Source of the DNA: an uncultured Eubacteriales bacterium
GTDB lineage: Bacteria; Bacillota; Clostridia; Peptostreptococcales; Anaerovoracaceae
Reading direction: 5' to 3'
Assembly (NCBI GenBank): GCA_900542245.1
Contig: UQMQ01000051.1
Coordinates: 1-15,537 of the forward strand
Length of the DNA stretch: 15,537 nt
The notes below the pieces were generated by a model, which did not search any database, was not told the origin of the DNA, and saw nothing but the letters and a program-made list of their open reading frames with translations. The position numbers were made by a program, and so were the translations under genes. Below, one piece after another: positions 7,964-13,961 of this stretch (its first letter is position 1; each line of letters starts with the position of its first letter).

Positions 7964-8430
7964 AAAACAAATATTTTCCTGATGAAATGATAGATACGGA
8001 TGACCTGTACTACATCTGTTATATGATTGAACGTGTAGCAAGGCGTTTGAAACAGAGAAACAAATATGTGGTCAATGCAATCGGTGCAGACGGTCTGTAT
8101 CACCTGTTGAGCTGCGCCAAGGCACTGCACTGCGAGAATCCCTTAAAAACAGAGCAGGAATGGATCGATACTTATGCCTTGATGCAAGGTGTCTTTGATA
8201 TTACTGATGTCGATCGGGAACTTGCTGAGCACATACCGACTGCTTTAGATATGGGGGCTGTATATCAACGCCTGATCTGCGATACCATGTCTACAAAAGA
8301 AAATTATGTCGATGGGATCATACGTGTCTATAACGACCGTATCTGTGAGGTGATCGACAATTACAACGGCAGCGCTTTCTACGAACCCTCCTATGTCATC
8401 GCAAGGGCATATCAAGCAGGCGGGTTTTGA
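7960..8430 (+). CDS. partner of the DUF3990 protein, putative antitoxin
   Basis: The start ATG 7960 overlaps the stop of the DUF3990 gene by 4 bp, so the two are translationally coupled. The 156-residue product is soluble. Its first half (about 15-80: DLYYICYMIERVARRL and on to WIDTYALMQGVFDIT) resembles the small DUF3791 proteins that often neighbour DUF3990 genes; that resemblance is from memory of the pattern and is uncertain. The second half (about 100-156) contains YVDGIIRVYNDRICEVIDNY and no catalytic motif that I recognise. As the second gene of the pair it is the natural antitoxin candidate, but it could also be a target-selecting subunit. Confidence 0.65.
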   Translation: MKNKYFPDEMIDTDDLYYICYMIERVARRLKQRNKYVVNAIGADGLYHLLSCAKALHCENPLKTEQEWIDTYALMQGVFDITDVDRELAEHIPTALDMGAVYQRLICDTMSTKENYVDGIIRVYNDRICEVIDNYNGSAFYEPSYVIARAYQAGGF

Positions 8431-8457
8431 AGTGAATAACAGAAATCAAAGAACCTG

Positions 8458-8507
8458 CATAGGATGAAGTATCGATTTGAAATCTTACATCCTATGGAGG
8501 TTTTTTT
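8458..8507 (+). terminator. hairpin plus T tract overlapping the ribosome-binding site of the Cys-rich gene
   Basis: CATAGGATG (8458-8466) and CATCCTATG (8488-8496) form a perfect 9-bp stem with a 21-nt loop. GAGG and seven Ts (8501-8507) follow, and then the ATG at 8508. The structure has the shape of an intrinsic terminator for the DUF3990 pair. The last stem base is also the first base of GGAGG (8496-8500), the ribosome-binding site of the next gene, so the hairpin may also limit translation or act as an attenuator. Confidence 0.6.
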
Positions 8508-8768
8508 ATGGGGGAACAACGGGATTATCGCGGGCCGCAGAGCCCGAAGCAGTGCATGGAGTGCTGTGAGGCAGAGTGCAGGGAGCAGTGCAGACAAAAA
8601 TGCTGCTGTCCGCCGCCACCGCAGGACTGCCAGCCGCGGCCTTGTCAGAATGCCTGTAATGAGGGCGGAGGCAGCGGCATCTGGCTGATTTTGCTGCTGA
8701 TCGTGCTGTACCTGATCTTTTGCAACGACAATAACGGACGAGGCGGACTGTTTGGCGGGCTGTTCTGA
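8508..8768 (+). CDS. cysteine-rich small membrane protein (86 aa)
   Basis: GGAGG lies 7 nt before ATG 8508. The protein has eleven cysteines in the first 50 residues, many paired (MECCEAEC, QKCCCPPPP), then a Gly linker, one hydrophobic segment at about 57-71 (GIWLILLLIVLYLIF) and a Gly/Phe tail (GRGGLFGGLF). The likely topology is a single-pass membrane protein with a Cys-rich, Pro-rich head that could bind metal, form disulfides or cross-link. Small Cys-rich or Gly-rich membrane proteins occur among spore-associated proteins in Firmicutes, and the next gene is the sporulation gene ylbJ, so a spore role is a reasonable guess. I do not recognise a named family. Confidence 0.7.
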   Translation: MGEQRDYRGPQSPKQCMECCEAECREQCRQKCCCPPPPQDCQPRPCQNACNEGGGSGIWLILLLIVLYLIFCNDNNGRGGLFGGLF

Positions 8769-8850
8769 TCAGCGACCTGCCTGCGCCGAAGATAAGAACG
8801 CCAAAATCGCATAACATAAATAGTAAGCCGCGGCATATAGTTTTACTGTT

Positions 8851-9873
8851 ATGAAGAAGGTTTTTAATCATCGCACGAACAGTAAAAATTTGATTTTGGC
8901 CGCGGCAGCTTTTTTCGCGGCTGCGATGGTCGTGTTCCCGAGCGTGACGGAATCCGGCTCCAAGTCGGCGATTATCATCTGGGCGAACGCGATCGTCCCG
9001 GTGCTGCTGCCGTTCTTTATCTTAGCGGATTTCATCAAACGGACCGGGAATCTGCAGCGGCTGCCGGTACAGCTTTATCCGCTTTTGATTGCGGTGCTTT
9101 CGGGCTATCCGATGGGCGCCAAGATTGTCGGCGACCTGGTGGGTGACGGCACGCTGTCACGCGCGCGCGGCAGGGAAGTTTTAAGCTACAGTCTGGTGAC
9201 CGGACCGGCTTTTTTGATGGGTACGATTGGCGCCTTTCTCGGCAGTACGCGGGCGGCACTGATCATTATGCTGGCACATTATCTGGGCGCGCTTCTGAAC
9301 GGCTGTTTCTTTCATGGCAGCAAGCGGGACATGAAACTGCGAGCAAGAGGCGGGACGTGGCGCAGGGGCGTGGAAGAGATGCCTCTTGCCGCAGGGAGCT
9401 TTGCAGACTCCGCTGCACAGTTCCCTGCGGGGGTTGCTGTTTCGGCAGCGAATCCGTCAAGGCATTCCGCTGCGTCCCCCGTTTTAGAAAATTTTACGAT
9501 TGCGATCACGTCCGGCTTCAAGGCCATGGCGGTGATCTTAGCATATCTGATGATCTTTATGATCGGCATTGATCTTGCTGAGGCAGCCGGGATCTGGACG
9601 CACCTCGGCAGTGAACTGACGGTTTCTTTCCTGAAGGGTATACTGGAAATGACCGTCGGCGCGAACATGATCAGCCTTTGCAACGCGAGCCTCGCGTTCA
9701 AAACCGTTCTGATCGCGACCATCGTCTCCTTCGGCGGACTCTCTGTCATCGGGCAATCCGTATCGATGGCAGCAGGAAGCGGGATCCGACTTGCCGATAT
9801 CCTGCAGATTAAGCTCATGCATGGAATTTTTTCCGGCCTTGTCGCCATGTTTTTGGTGCGCATGATGCTGTAA
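8851..9873 (+). CDS. ylbJ: YlbJ-like sporulation integral membrane protein (nucleoside-recognition/gate domain)
   Basis: This 340-residue polytopic membrane protein has the YlbJ layout: an N-terminal segment (14-30), ANAIVPVLLPFFILADF (45-61), the signature LSGYPMGAK (83-91), a GPAFLMGTIGAFLGS loop (118-132), and a C-terminal half ending in FGGLSVIGQSVSMAAGSG (294-311). Bacillus YlbJ is needed for sporulation; its biochemical role is not settled. The protein is shorter than the roughly 400 residues usual in the family. Residues about 160-210 are a low-complexity, hydrophilic insertion encoded by hairpin DNA (see the repeat at 9389-9472). ATG 8851 lacks a strong ribosome-binding site, but starting further in would remove the first membrane segment. 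The next gene is tmcAL (ylbM), as in the Bacillus ylb region. Confidence 0.82.
   Translation: MKKVFNHRTNSKNLILAAAAFFAAAMVVFPSVTESGSKSAIIIWANAIVPVLLPFFILADFIKRTGNLQRLPVQLYPLLIAVLSGYPMGAKIVGDLVGDGTLSRARGREVLSYSLVTGPAFLMGTIGAFLGSTRAALIIMLAHYLGALLNGCFFHGSKRDMKLRARGGTWRRGVEEMPLAAGSFADSAAQFPAGVAVSAANPSRHSAASPVLENFTIAITSGFKAMAVILAYLMIFMIGIDLAEAAGIWTHLGSELTVSFLKGILEMTVGANMISLCNASLAFKTVLIATIVSFGGLSVIGQSVSMAAGSGIRLADILQIKLMHGIFSGLVAMFLVRMML
9389..9472. repeat. nested palindromes inside ylbJ, probable in-frame palindromic repeat
   Basis: CCGCAGGGA (9389-9397) pairs perfectly with TCCCTGCGG (9422-9430). Inside that loop TGCAG and CTGCA (both within 9402-9419) flank ACTCCG. A second hairpin follows: CAGCGAAT (9446-9453) with ATTCCGCTG (9464-9472), one bulged base. 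Together they encode the hydrophilic loop of the YlbJ-like protein without breaking the frame. This looks like a short palindromic repeat inserted into a tolerated loop. Confidence 0.55.
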
Positions 9874-9914
9874 TGTGGTAAAATAGTTTCATGAATCTGA
9901 AAGGAGGTCGTCTC

Positions 9915-11144
9915 ATGCGGGCAGTCGGCATCATCGCGGAATACAATCCATTTCACAACGGACATCTATATCACCTCAGACAATCTCTGGAGCTGACGGG
10001 CGCAGAGGTGAGCGTGGCGGTCATCAGCGGCAGCTTCACCCAGCGCGGCAGCTTCGCCATTCTCGACAAATGGACGCGCGCGGAGATGGCAGTCAGAAAC
10101 GGCGTGAATCTCGTCGTGGAGATGCCGACGCTCTTTGCCTCCGGCAATGCCGGATATTTTGCCAAAGGCGGGGTAGAGATTTTGGAAAACCTCGGCGTCT
10201 CGTACATCTCCTTTGGCAGTGAAGCGGGAAATATGACGAAGTTATTACGGATTTCCCGGGAAATGCAGGCGCATAAACAGGAAATCAACGAAGCGGTGCG
10301 CGCCGCGGTCAAAGAGGGACAAGCCTATCCAAGAGCCAGAGCCGCGGCGCTGCGCGGCATTCTCGGCGAGGAGGTCTCGGAGACCATCAACAGCCCGAAC
10401 AATCTGCTTGCCTTGGAATATCTGCGTTTCATCGAAAACGCGCAGCCTGTGACGGTACGAAGGCAGGGGACAGGCTATTACGATTTAGAGCCGAAAGGCA
10501 CGATGGCATCGGCGACCGGTATCCGCAAGACCTTGGCGGAGGGCGGAGATATTTCCCGGCTGGTGCCGGATATGACCCGGGAAATCCTGCTTGCACACCG
10601 GGCGGAGATCATGAGTGAGGAAGATTTATACCTTTTACTTGTTCAAAAGATACTGACAACACCTGCCGCGGAGCTCAACGAAATCTTCGGCGCGGAGGAG
10701 GGGCTCGGCAACAAAATGAAAGCCATGGTCCGTTATTGGAAAAGCTATGAGGAAATCGTCGAGGGTCTCAAATCCAAACGCTATACCAGAACCCGCATCG
10801 GCAGACTGCTGGCGATGACGCTTTTGGGCGCGCGGCGCAGCGATGTGAAGAACGCCCAAAACTATATCCGCGTGTTAGCCTTTGACGAAACCGGAAGCAG
10901 CTATCTCAAAGAAGTCAAAAAGTCCGAACGCTGCAAACTGCCGATTCTGACGAATATCAACCGCGAGGAAAAATTTTCTCGGGAAATACAGGATACGCTT
11001 GCCAAGGACATTCTGGCGAGTGACCTGTATAATTTCGCCTGCGGGCGCGATCTCTACGAATACTCGGACTATGTGAAAAAGCCGTTCCGCCGGGAAGCGG
11101 ATACGCAGCAGAAAATAGCAGGAAAGGGATGGGGAAAAGTATGA
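9915..11144 (+). CDS. tmcAL: tRNA(Met) cytidine acetate ligase
   Basis: TmcAL (YlbM) uses ATP and acetate to form N4-acetylcytidine at the wobble position of elongator tRNA(Met). The 409-residue protein opens with the nucleotidyltransferase-type signature AEYNPFHNGHLYHL (8-21), whose HNGH is the nucleotide-binding HxGH motif. Conserved SGSFTQRG (38-45), LDKWTRAEMA (50-59) and ISFGSEAGN (97-105) follow, and the C-terminal half includes KRYTRTRIGRLL. ATG 9915 is chosen over ATG 9891 because AAGGAGG (9901-9907) lies 7 nt before it and the conserved N-terminus begins there. It lies 41 bp after ylbJ, and its stop overlaps the next gene by 4 bp. Confidence 0.93.
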   Translation: MRAVGIIAEYNPFHNGHLYHLRQSLELTGAEVSVAVISGSFTQRGSFAILDKWTRAEMAVRNGVNLVVEMPTLFASGNAGYFAKGGVEILENLGVSYISFGSEAGNMTKLLRISREMQAHKQEINEAVRAAVKEGQAYPRARAAALRGILGEEVSETINSPNNLLALEYLRFIENAQPVTVRRQGTGYYDLEPKGTMASATGIRKTLAEGGDISRLVPDMTREILLAHRAEIMSEEDLYLLLVQKILTTPAAELNEIFGAEEGLGNKMKAMVRYWKSYEEIVEGLKSKRYTRTRIGRLLAMTLLGARRSDVKNAQNYIRVLAFDETGSSYLKEVKKSERCKLPILTNINREEKFSREIQDTLAKDILASDLYNFACGRDLYEYSDYVKKPFRREADTQQKIAGKGWGKV

Positions 11145-12382
11145 AAAACGAAAACGAAGCAATCATCAGAGACGAGGAGCTGCGGTGGCTGCTCAACGCA
11201 ATTCAAGAAGTTGCCAAAACCGGAATTCGACCGGACGGTCTGTATTGGAGAGCGTCCTACACACCGGAGGATGCGGCGGCGGTTGCGCTGCTGAAAAGCT
11301 ATATGGAGCAAGCCGGCATGCGCGTCTTTTTTGACGCGGTCGGCAATCTGCATGGCGTGCTGCAGGGTAAGAGCGAGCAGGTCATCATGGCGGGATCTCA
11401 CCGGGATACGGTGCGCAGCGGCGGGAAATATGACGGTATGCTGGGGATTCTCTCGGCGATCTGCTCCGCGGGCAGACTGTATCAGCGTCTGGGGCAGCCG
11501 GAAAAGACCCTGGAGGTCGTAGCGATCGTGGAAGAGGAGAGTAGTCGTTTCATCGCGTCAAACTATATCGGCAGCTGTAATCTCGCAGGAACGATGCCGC
11601 CTTCCGCTTTCGCGATTACGGACGCAGACGGCATTTCGATACAGGACGCAGCGGTCTCCGCGGGCTATCAGGGAATGCCGCCGGATCGCGCCAGAGAGGA
11701 TATTCAACATTTTGTGGAGCTGCACATCGAGCAGGGCGGCGTTTTGGAGGCAGAGAAAAAACAAATCGGTATCGTGACCTCTATCGTGGGACAGTGGGGC
11801 GGCTCGGTTGTCCTGCGCGGTAAGCAGAATCACGCGGGTACCACACCGATGAAGCTGCGGCAGGATCCGGTTCCGGTCATGGCGTCTTTTATCCACGATA
11901 TGTTCAGCAGGGTAAAGCCTTATGAGGACGAAATGGTCTTGACTGTCGGCAAAATTGAGCTTTTCCCGGGAAGCGTCAATGTGATTCCGGACCGAGCATC
12001 ATTTACCTTTGATATCCGCTCCGCAAGTCAGGAGCTAGGCAGCAGAGCAATGCGTATGCTGGAAGAACTGCGTGATAAATACAGCAAAAAAATCGAAATC
12101 GAGATTATTCCTGCATGGGAGGACGCGCCTGTTCTTTTGGACAGCACCGGCGTGCGGGACATTGAGGAGCTTTGCCGCAAGCTCGGTCTTTCCTACCGGA
12201 TTATGACCAGCGGCGCGGGACACGATTCGCAGAATATGGCGCAGGTTTATCCGACCAATGTCATCTTCGTTCCAAGCGAGGACGGCGTGAGCCACGATGA
12301 GCGGGAGTTCACAAAGCCGGAGGATCTGCAGGCCGGACTTACAATCCTAAGCGCGTACCTGAAGAAGCTGTGCTGGGAGTAA
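11141..12382 (+). CDS. M20-family Zn-dependent amidohydrolase (allantoate amidohydrolase / N-carbamoyl-L-amino acid hydrolase type)
   Basis: Enzymes of this group hydrolyse N-carbamoyl or ureido amide bonds of small molecules with a two-metal site. Visible ligands and motifs (413 residues from ATG 11141) are GSHRDTVRSGGKYDG (85-99; His87, Asp98), IVEEESSRF (129-137), LHIEQG (194-199; His195), KQNHAGTTPM (228-237), GAGHDSQNMA (358-367) and VSHDERE (383-389; His385). All metal-binding residues are present, so it should be active. The substrate (allantoate, carbamoyl amino acid or ureidoglycine) cannot be decided from sequence. The start at 11141 overlaps the tmcAL stop (ATGA); an in-frame ATG at 11129 is possible but less well placed for its purine-rich leader. 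Confidence 0.88.
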   Translation: MKNENEAIIRDEELRWLLNAIQEVAKTGIRPDGLYWRASYTPEDAAAVALLKSYMEQAGMRVFFDAVGNLHGVLQGKSEQVIMAGSHRDTVRSGGKYDGMLGILSAICSAGRLYQRLGQPEKTLEVVAIVEEESSRFIASNYIGSCNLAGTMPPSAFAITDADGISIQDAAVSAGYQGMPPDRAREDIQHFVELHIEQGGVLEAEKKQIGIVTSIVGQWGGSVVLRGKQNHAGTTPMKLRQDPVPVMASFIHDMFSRVKPYEDEMVLTVGKIELFPGSVNVIPDRASFTFDIRSASQELGSRAMRMLEELRDKYSKKIEIEIIPAWEDAPVLLDSTGVRDIEELCRKLGLSYRIMTSGAGHDSQNMAQVYPTNVIFVPSEDGVSHDEREFTKPEDLQAGLTILSAYLKKLCWE

Positions 12383-12415
12383 AAGCAAAAGAGAAGAGAA
12401 ATAAGGGGAATTATC

Positions 12416-12769
12416 ATGATTTTTTTAGAATACCCGAAGTGCTCTACCTGCCGCAAGGCCAAGGCATGGCTGGACGCACATCAGATTAACTATACCGATC
12501 GGCATATCGTGGAGGACAACCCGTCTGCCGCAGAGCTTGCGGCATGGCATCAGATGAGCGGACTGCCGCTTAAAAAATTTTTTAACACCAGCGGCATACT
12601 GTACAAAGAGATGAATCTCAAAGACAAGCTTCCGAATATGAGTGAGGCAGAGCAGTACGATCTGTTGGCGTCAAACGGCATGCTGGTCAAGCGCCCGCTT
12701 CTCATCGATAGCGGGAAGGTTTTGGTCGGGTTCAAGGAAACCGAGTGGGAGGCTGCACTGCATGTGTAA
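12416..12769 (+). CDS. ArsC/Spx-like thioredoxin-fold protein
   Basis: The 117-residue protein belongs to the ArsC/Spx/MgsR/YffB group of thioredoxin-fold proteins. It opens with FLEYPKCSTCRKAKAWL, giving the CxxC pair Cys9 and Cys12, and has the conserved LPLKKFFNTSG (52-62) and VKRPLLIDSGKVLVGF (92-107) segments. It could be a glutathione- or thioredoxin-linked reductase of unknown substrate or a redox regulator. It is not typical Spx, which in Bacillus is longer. There is no arsenic-resistance context. AAGGGGA lies in front of ATG 12416, 33 bp after the M20 gene. Its stop overlaps the next start by 8 bp. Confidence 0.85.
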   Translation: MIFLEYPKCSTCRKAKAWLDAHQINYTDRHIVEDNPSAAELAAWHQMSGLPLKKFFNTSGILYKEMNLKDKLPNMSEAEQYDLLASNGMLVKRPLLIDSGKVLVGFKETEWEAALHV

Positions 12770-13109
12770 GGAACAGAACCGAAGCGCAGATATCGAAAAT
12801 GAATTAGCAGCAAAGAGCCGGGCAACGGGGATCAAAGAACAAGTATTGACGGAAATCAACAAACTGGCAGAGATATATCAAATTAAAAAAGTTGTACTGT
12901 TCGGTTCCAGAGCGCGGGGAGATTTTCGTGAACGCAGCGATATTGATTTAGCTGTATACGGCGGTGATTTCACAAGATTCAGTCTGGATGTCGATGAAAA
13001 GACATGGACCCTGCTGCAATATGATTTCGTTGATATGAACCAGTCTGTTCAGCCGGAGTTGATTGCGGCTATAGAGAAAGAGGGTGTTATTCTATATGAG
13101 AAAGTTTGA
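12762..13109 (+). CDS. minimal nucleotidyltransferase (MNT) domain protein
   Basis: The 115-residue protein has the MNT signature of DNA polymerase beta-like nucleotidyltransferases: VVLFGSRARGDFRERSDIDL at 44-63, with the GSxxRG motif and metal ligands Asp60 and Asp62, plus a later acidic position in YDFVDMN (87-93). MNT proteins usually pair with a HEPN-domain partner as a toxin-antitoxin system in which the MNT modifies the HEPN protein. ATG 12762 lies inside the end of the ArsC-like gene with GGGAGG upstream; the longer frame from 12642 has no family support. Only the first codons of the HEPN partner remain downstream. Confidence 0.85.
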   Translation: MCKEQNRSADIENELAAKSRATGIKEQVLTEINKLAEIYQIKKVVLFGSRARGDFRERSDIDLAVYGGDFTRFSLDVDEKTWTLLQYDFVDMNQSVQPELIAAIEKEGVILYEKV

Positions 13110-13191
13110 AAATTTCGGCAAATCGCAGAAGCATCATGGATGTAAATCAATATACAAAAAGAGCAGGAGGAAAGATTATGAAATTAGCTGA
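13096..13191 (+). pseudogene. remnant of the HEPN (nucleotidyltransferase substrate-binding) partner gene
   Basis: An ATG at 13096 overlaps the end of the MNT gene by 14 bp, as in intact MNT-HEPN pairs, and reads MRKFENFGKSQKHH before turning into unrelated residues and stopping at 13191. HI0074-type HEPN partners commonly begin M(K/R)KFENF, so this appears to be the start of such a gene. The rest (normally about 120 more residues) is missing, and the DIP1984 ribosome-binding site follows within 80 bp. The identification rests on about 7-9 residues plus position. Confidence 0.5.
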
Positions 13192-13630
13192 GGCATTACA
13201 GGAACGGGCGGATATCAACAGCCGCCTTGCGGAGCTTTATCCGCGGCTTTCGAATAACGCAATTGTGCAGGAGGGTGAAAAGCCCGCGGAGGATCCACAA
13301 AGTTTGATCGATGAAATCGAAAGCTGCACCGCGCGTCTTGCGGAACTGATCGCGCGCATCAATCTGACCAATTGCAGCATTCGCGTCGATGGCAAGACTC
13401 TGACAGAAATGATCGCCGAAAAAGACGCGCTGAACGCTAAGATCAATCTATATCGAAATTTGATCGGCGCGGCAAGCAATGTGGCGCATCGCGCGACCAG
13501 AACAGAAATCAAAATCAAGAGTACCGTCGATGTCGGCAAGCTGCAGAAACAAGCGGATGCTTATGCCAAAGAGCTGCGCCTCTTAGACAACCGCCTGCAG
13601 GAGGCAAACTGGCTGAACGAACTGTTATAG
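13178..13630 (+). CDS. DIP1984-family protein
   Basis: The protein (150 aa from ATG 13178) begins MKLAEALQERADINSRLAEL and has the repeated helical pattern of the DIP1984 / septicolysin-like family: an N-terminal helix, then LIDEIESCTARLAELIARIN (47-66), a central TNCSIRVDGKTLTEMIAEKD segment (about 67-86), and a C-terminal helix ending in LLDNRLQEANWLNELL. It is a soluble helical protein with no known biochemical function. AGGAGG (13165-13170) with 7-nt spacing fixes the start; the longer open frame from 13106 is not supported. Confidence 0.82.
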   Translation: MKLAEALQERADINSRLAELYPRLSNNAIVQEGEKPAEDPQSLIDEIESCTARLAELIARINLTNCSIRVDGKTLTEMIAEKDALNAKINLYRNLIGAASNVAHRATRTEIKIKSTVDVGKLQKQADAYAKELRLLDNRLQEANWLNELL

Positions 13631-13890
13631 CGCGGACGATAAAAACCGTATGGCAGACTTTGCGGCGATTTTTGTTATGAAATAAAAGTTGGTAGCGCAG
13701 CGGAGCGAATGTGATCTCTGTGGCGGAGAATGCGTCCACAATACATAGTTGGGAGTGCCGTAGGCTGGCTGGGTTCAAATCCCTAAGAATGGTTATGCCT
13801 AAATTGTCATAAACGCACATCGCATCCTGTATCTTTACGACCAAACATTGACTGCTGCGCGAGGGAGCGGTAAGGGGAAATATCTTTTAA
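13631..13890. other. non-coding tract with a tRNA T-arm-like motif
   Basis: No supported gene lies here. GGGTTCAAATCCCT near 13769-13782 has the look of a tRNA T-arm, and GGTAGCGCAGCGGAG near 13691-13705 resembles a D-arm. The spacing and stems do not make a normal tRNA, and no anticodon arm is convincing. GTGG near 13720 and CCAC near 13736 can pair. The tract could be a decayed tRNA, an integration-site relic, a dispersed repeat or a small RNA ending at the hairpin at 13891-13922. Confidence 0.35.
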
Positions 13891-13922
13891 AAAAAGTGCA
13901 ACTGTGGATAGTTGCACTTTTT
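13891..13922. terminator. perfect 13-bp inverted repeat, terminator and possible operator
   Basis: AAAAAGTGCAACT (13891-13903) and AGTTGCACTTTTT (13910-13922) are perfect complements around the 6-nt loop GTGGAT. With A tracts on one side and T tracts on the other it is a textbook bidirectional intrinsic terminator. The right arm also contains TTGCAC (13912-13917), which could be the -35 element of the hicB-like gene, so the same palindrome may serve as an operator. Confidence 0.75.
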
Positions 13923-13940
13923 CTGTGCCTATGATATGAT
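13912..13940 (+). promoter_or_regulatory. probable promoter of the hicB-like gene
   Basis: TTGCAC (13912-13917) and TATGAT (13935-13940) are 17 bp apart, with AATATTGCAGGAGG following. The -10 element is one base from consensus and the -35 element is weak. The gene start is 22 bp downstream of the -10. The -35 element lies in the terminator palindrome. Confidence 0.5.
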
Positions 13941-13961
13941 AATATTGCAGGAGGTTTTGAC

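Noticed and set aside
9312..9965. Minus-strand open frame (217 codons) opposite ylbJ
   Set aside because: It spans the ylbJ 3' end and the tmcAL start in antisense, with composition typical of a shadow frame.
12642..12761. N-terminal extension of the MNT gene
   Set aside because: The added residues are an out-of-frame reading of the ArsC-like gene and contain no MNT sequence.
13691..13785. A functional tRNA gene
   Set aside because: The T-arm-like and D-arm-like pieces lack a proper acceptor stem, anticodon arm and spacing.
13515..13844. Minus-strand open frame (109 codons) across the DIP1984 end and the non-coding tract
   Set aside because: It overlaps the DIP1984 gene in antisense, has no ribosome-binding site and encodes no recognisable domain.
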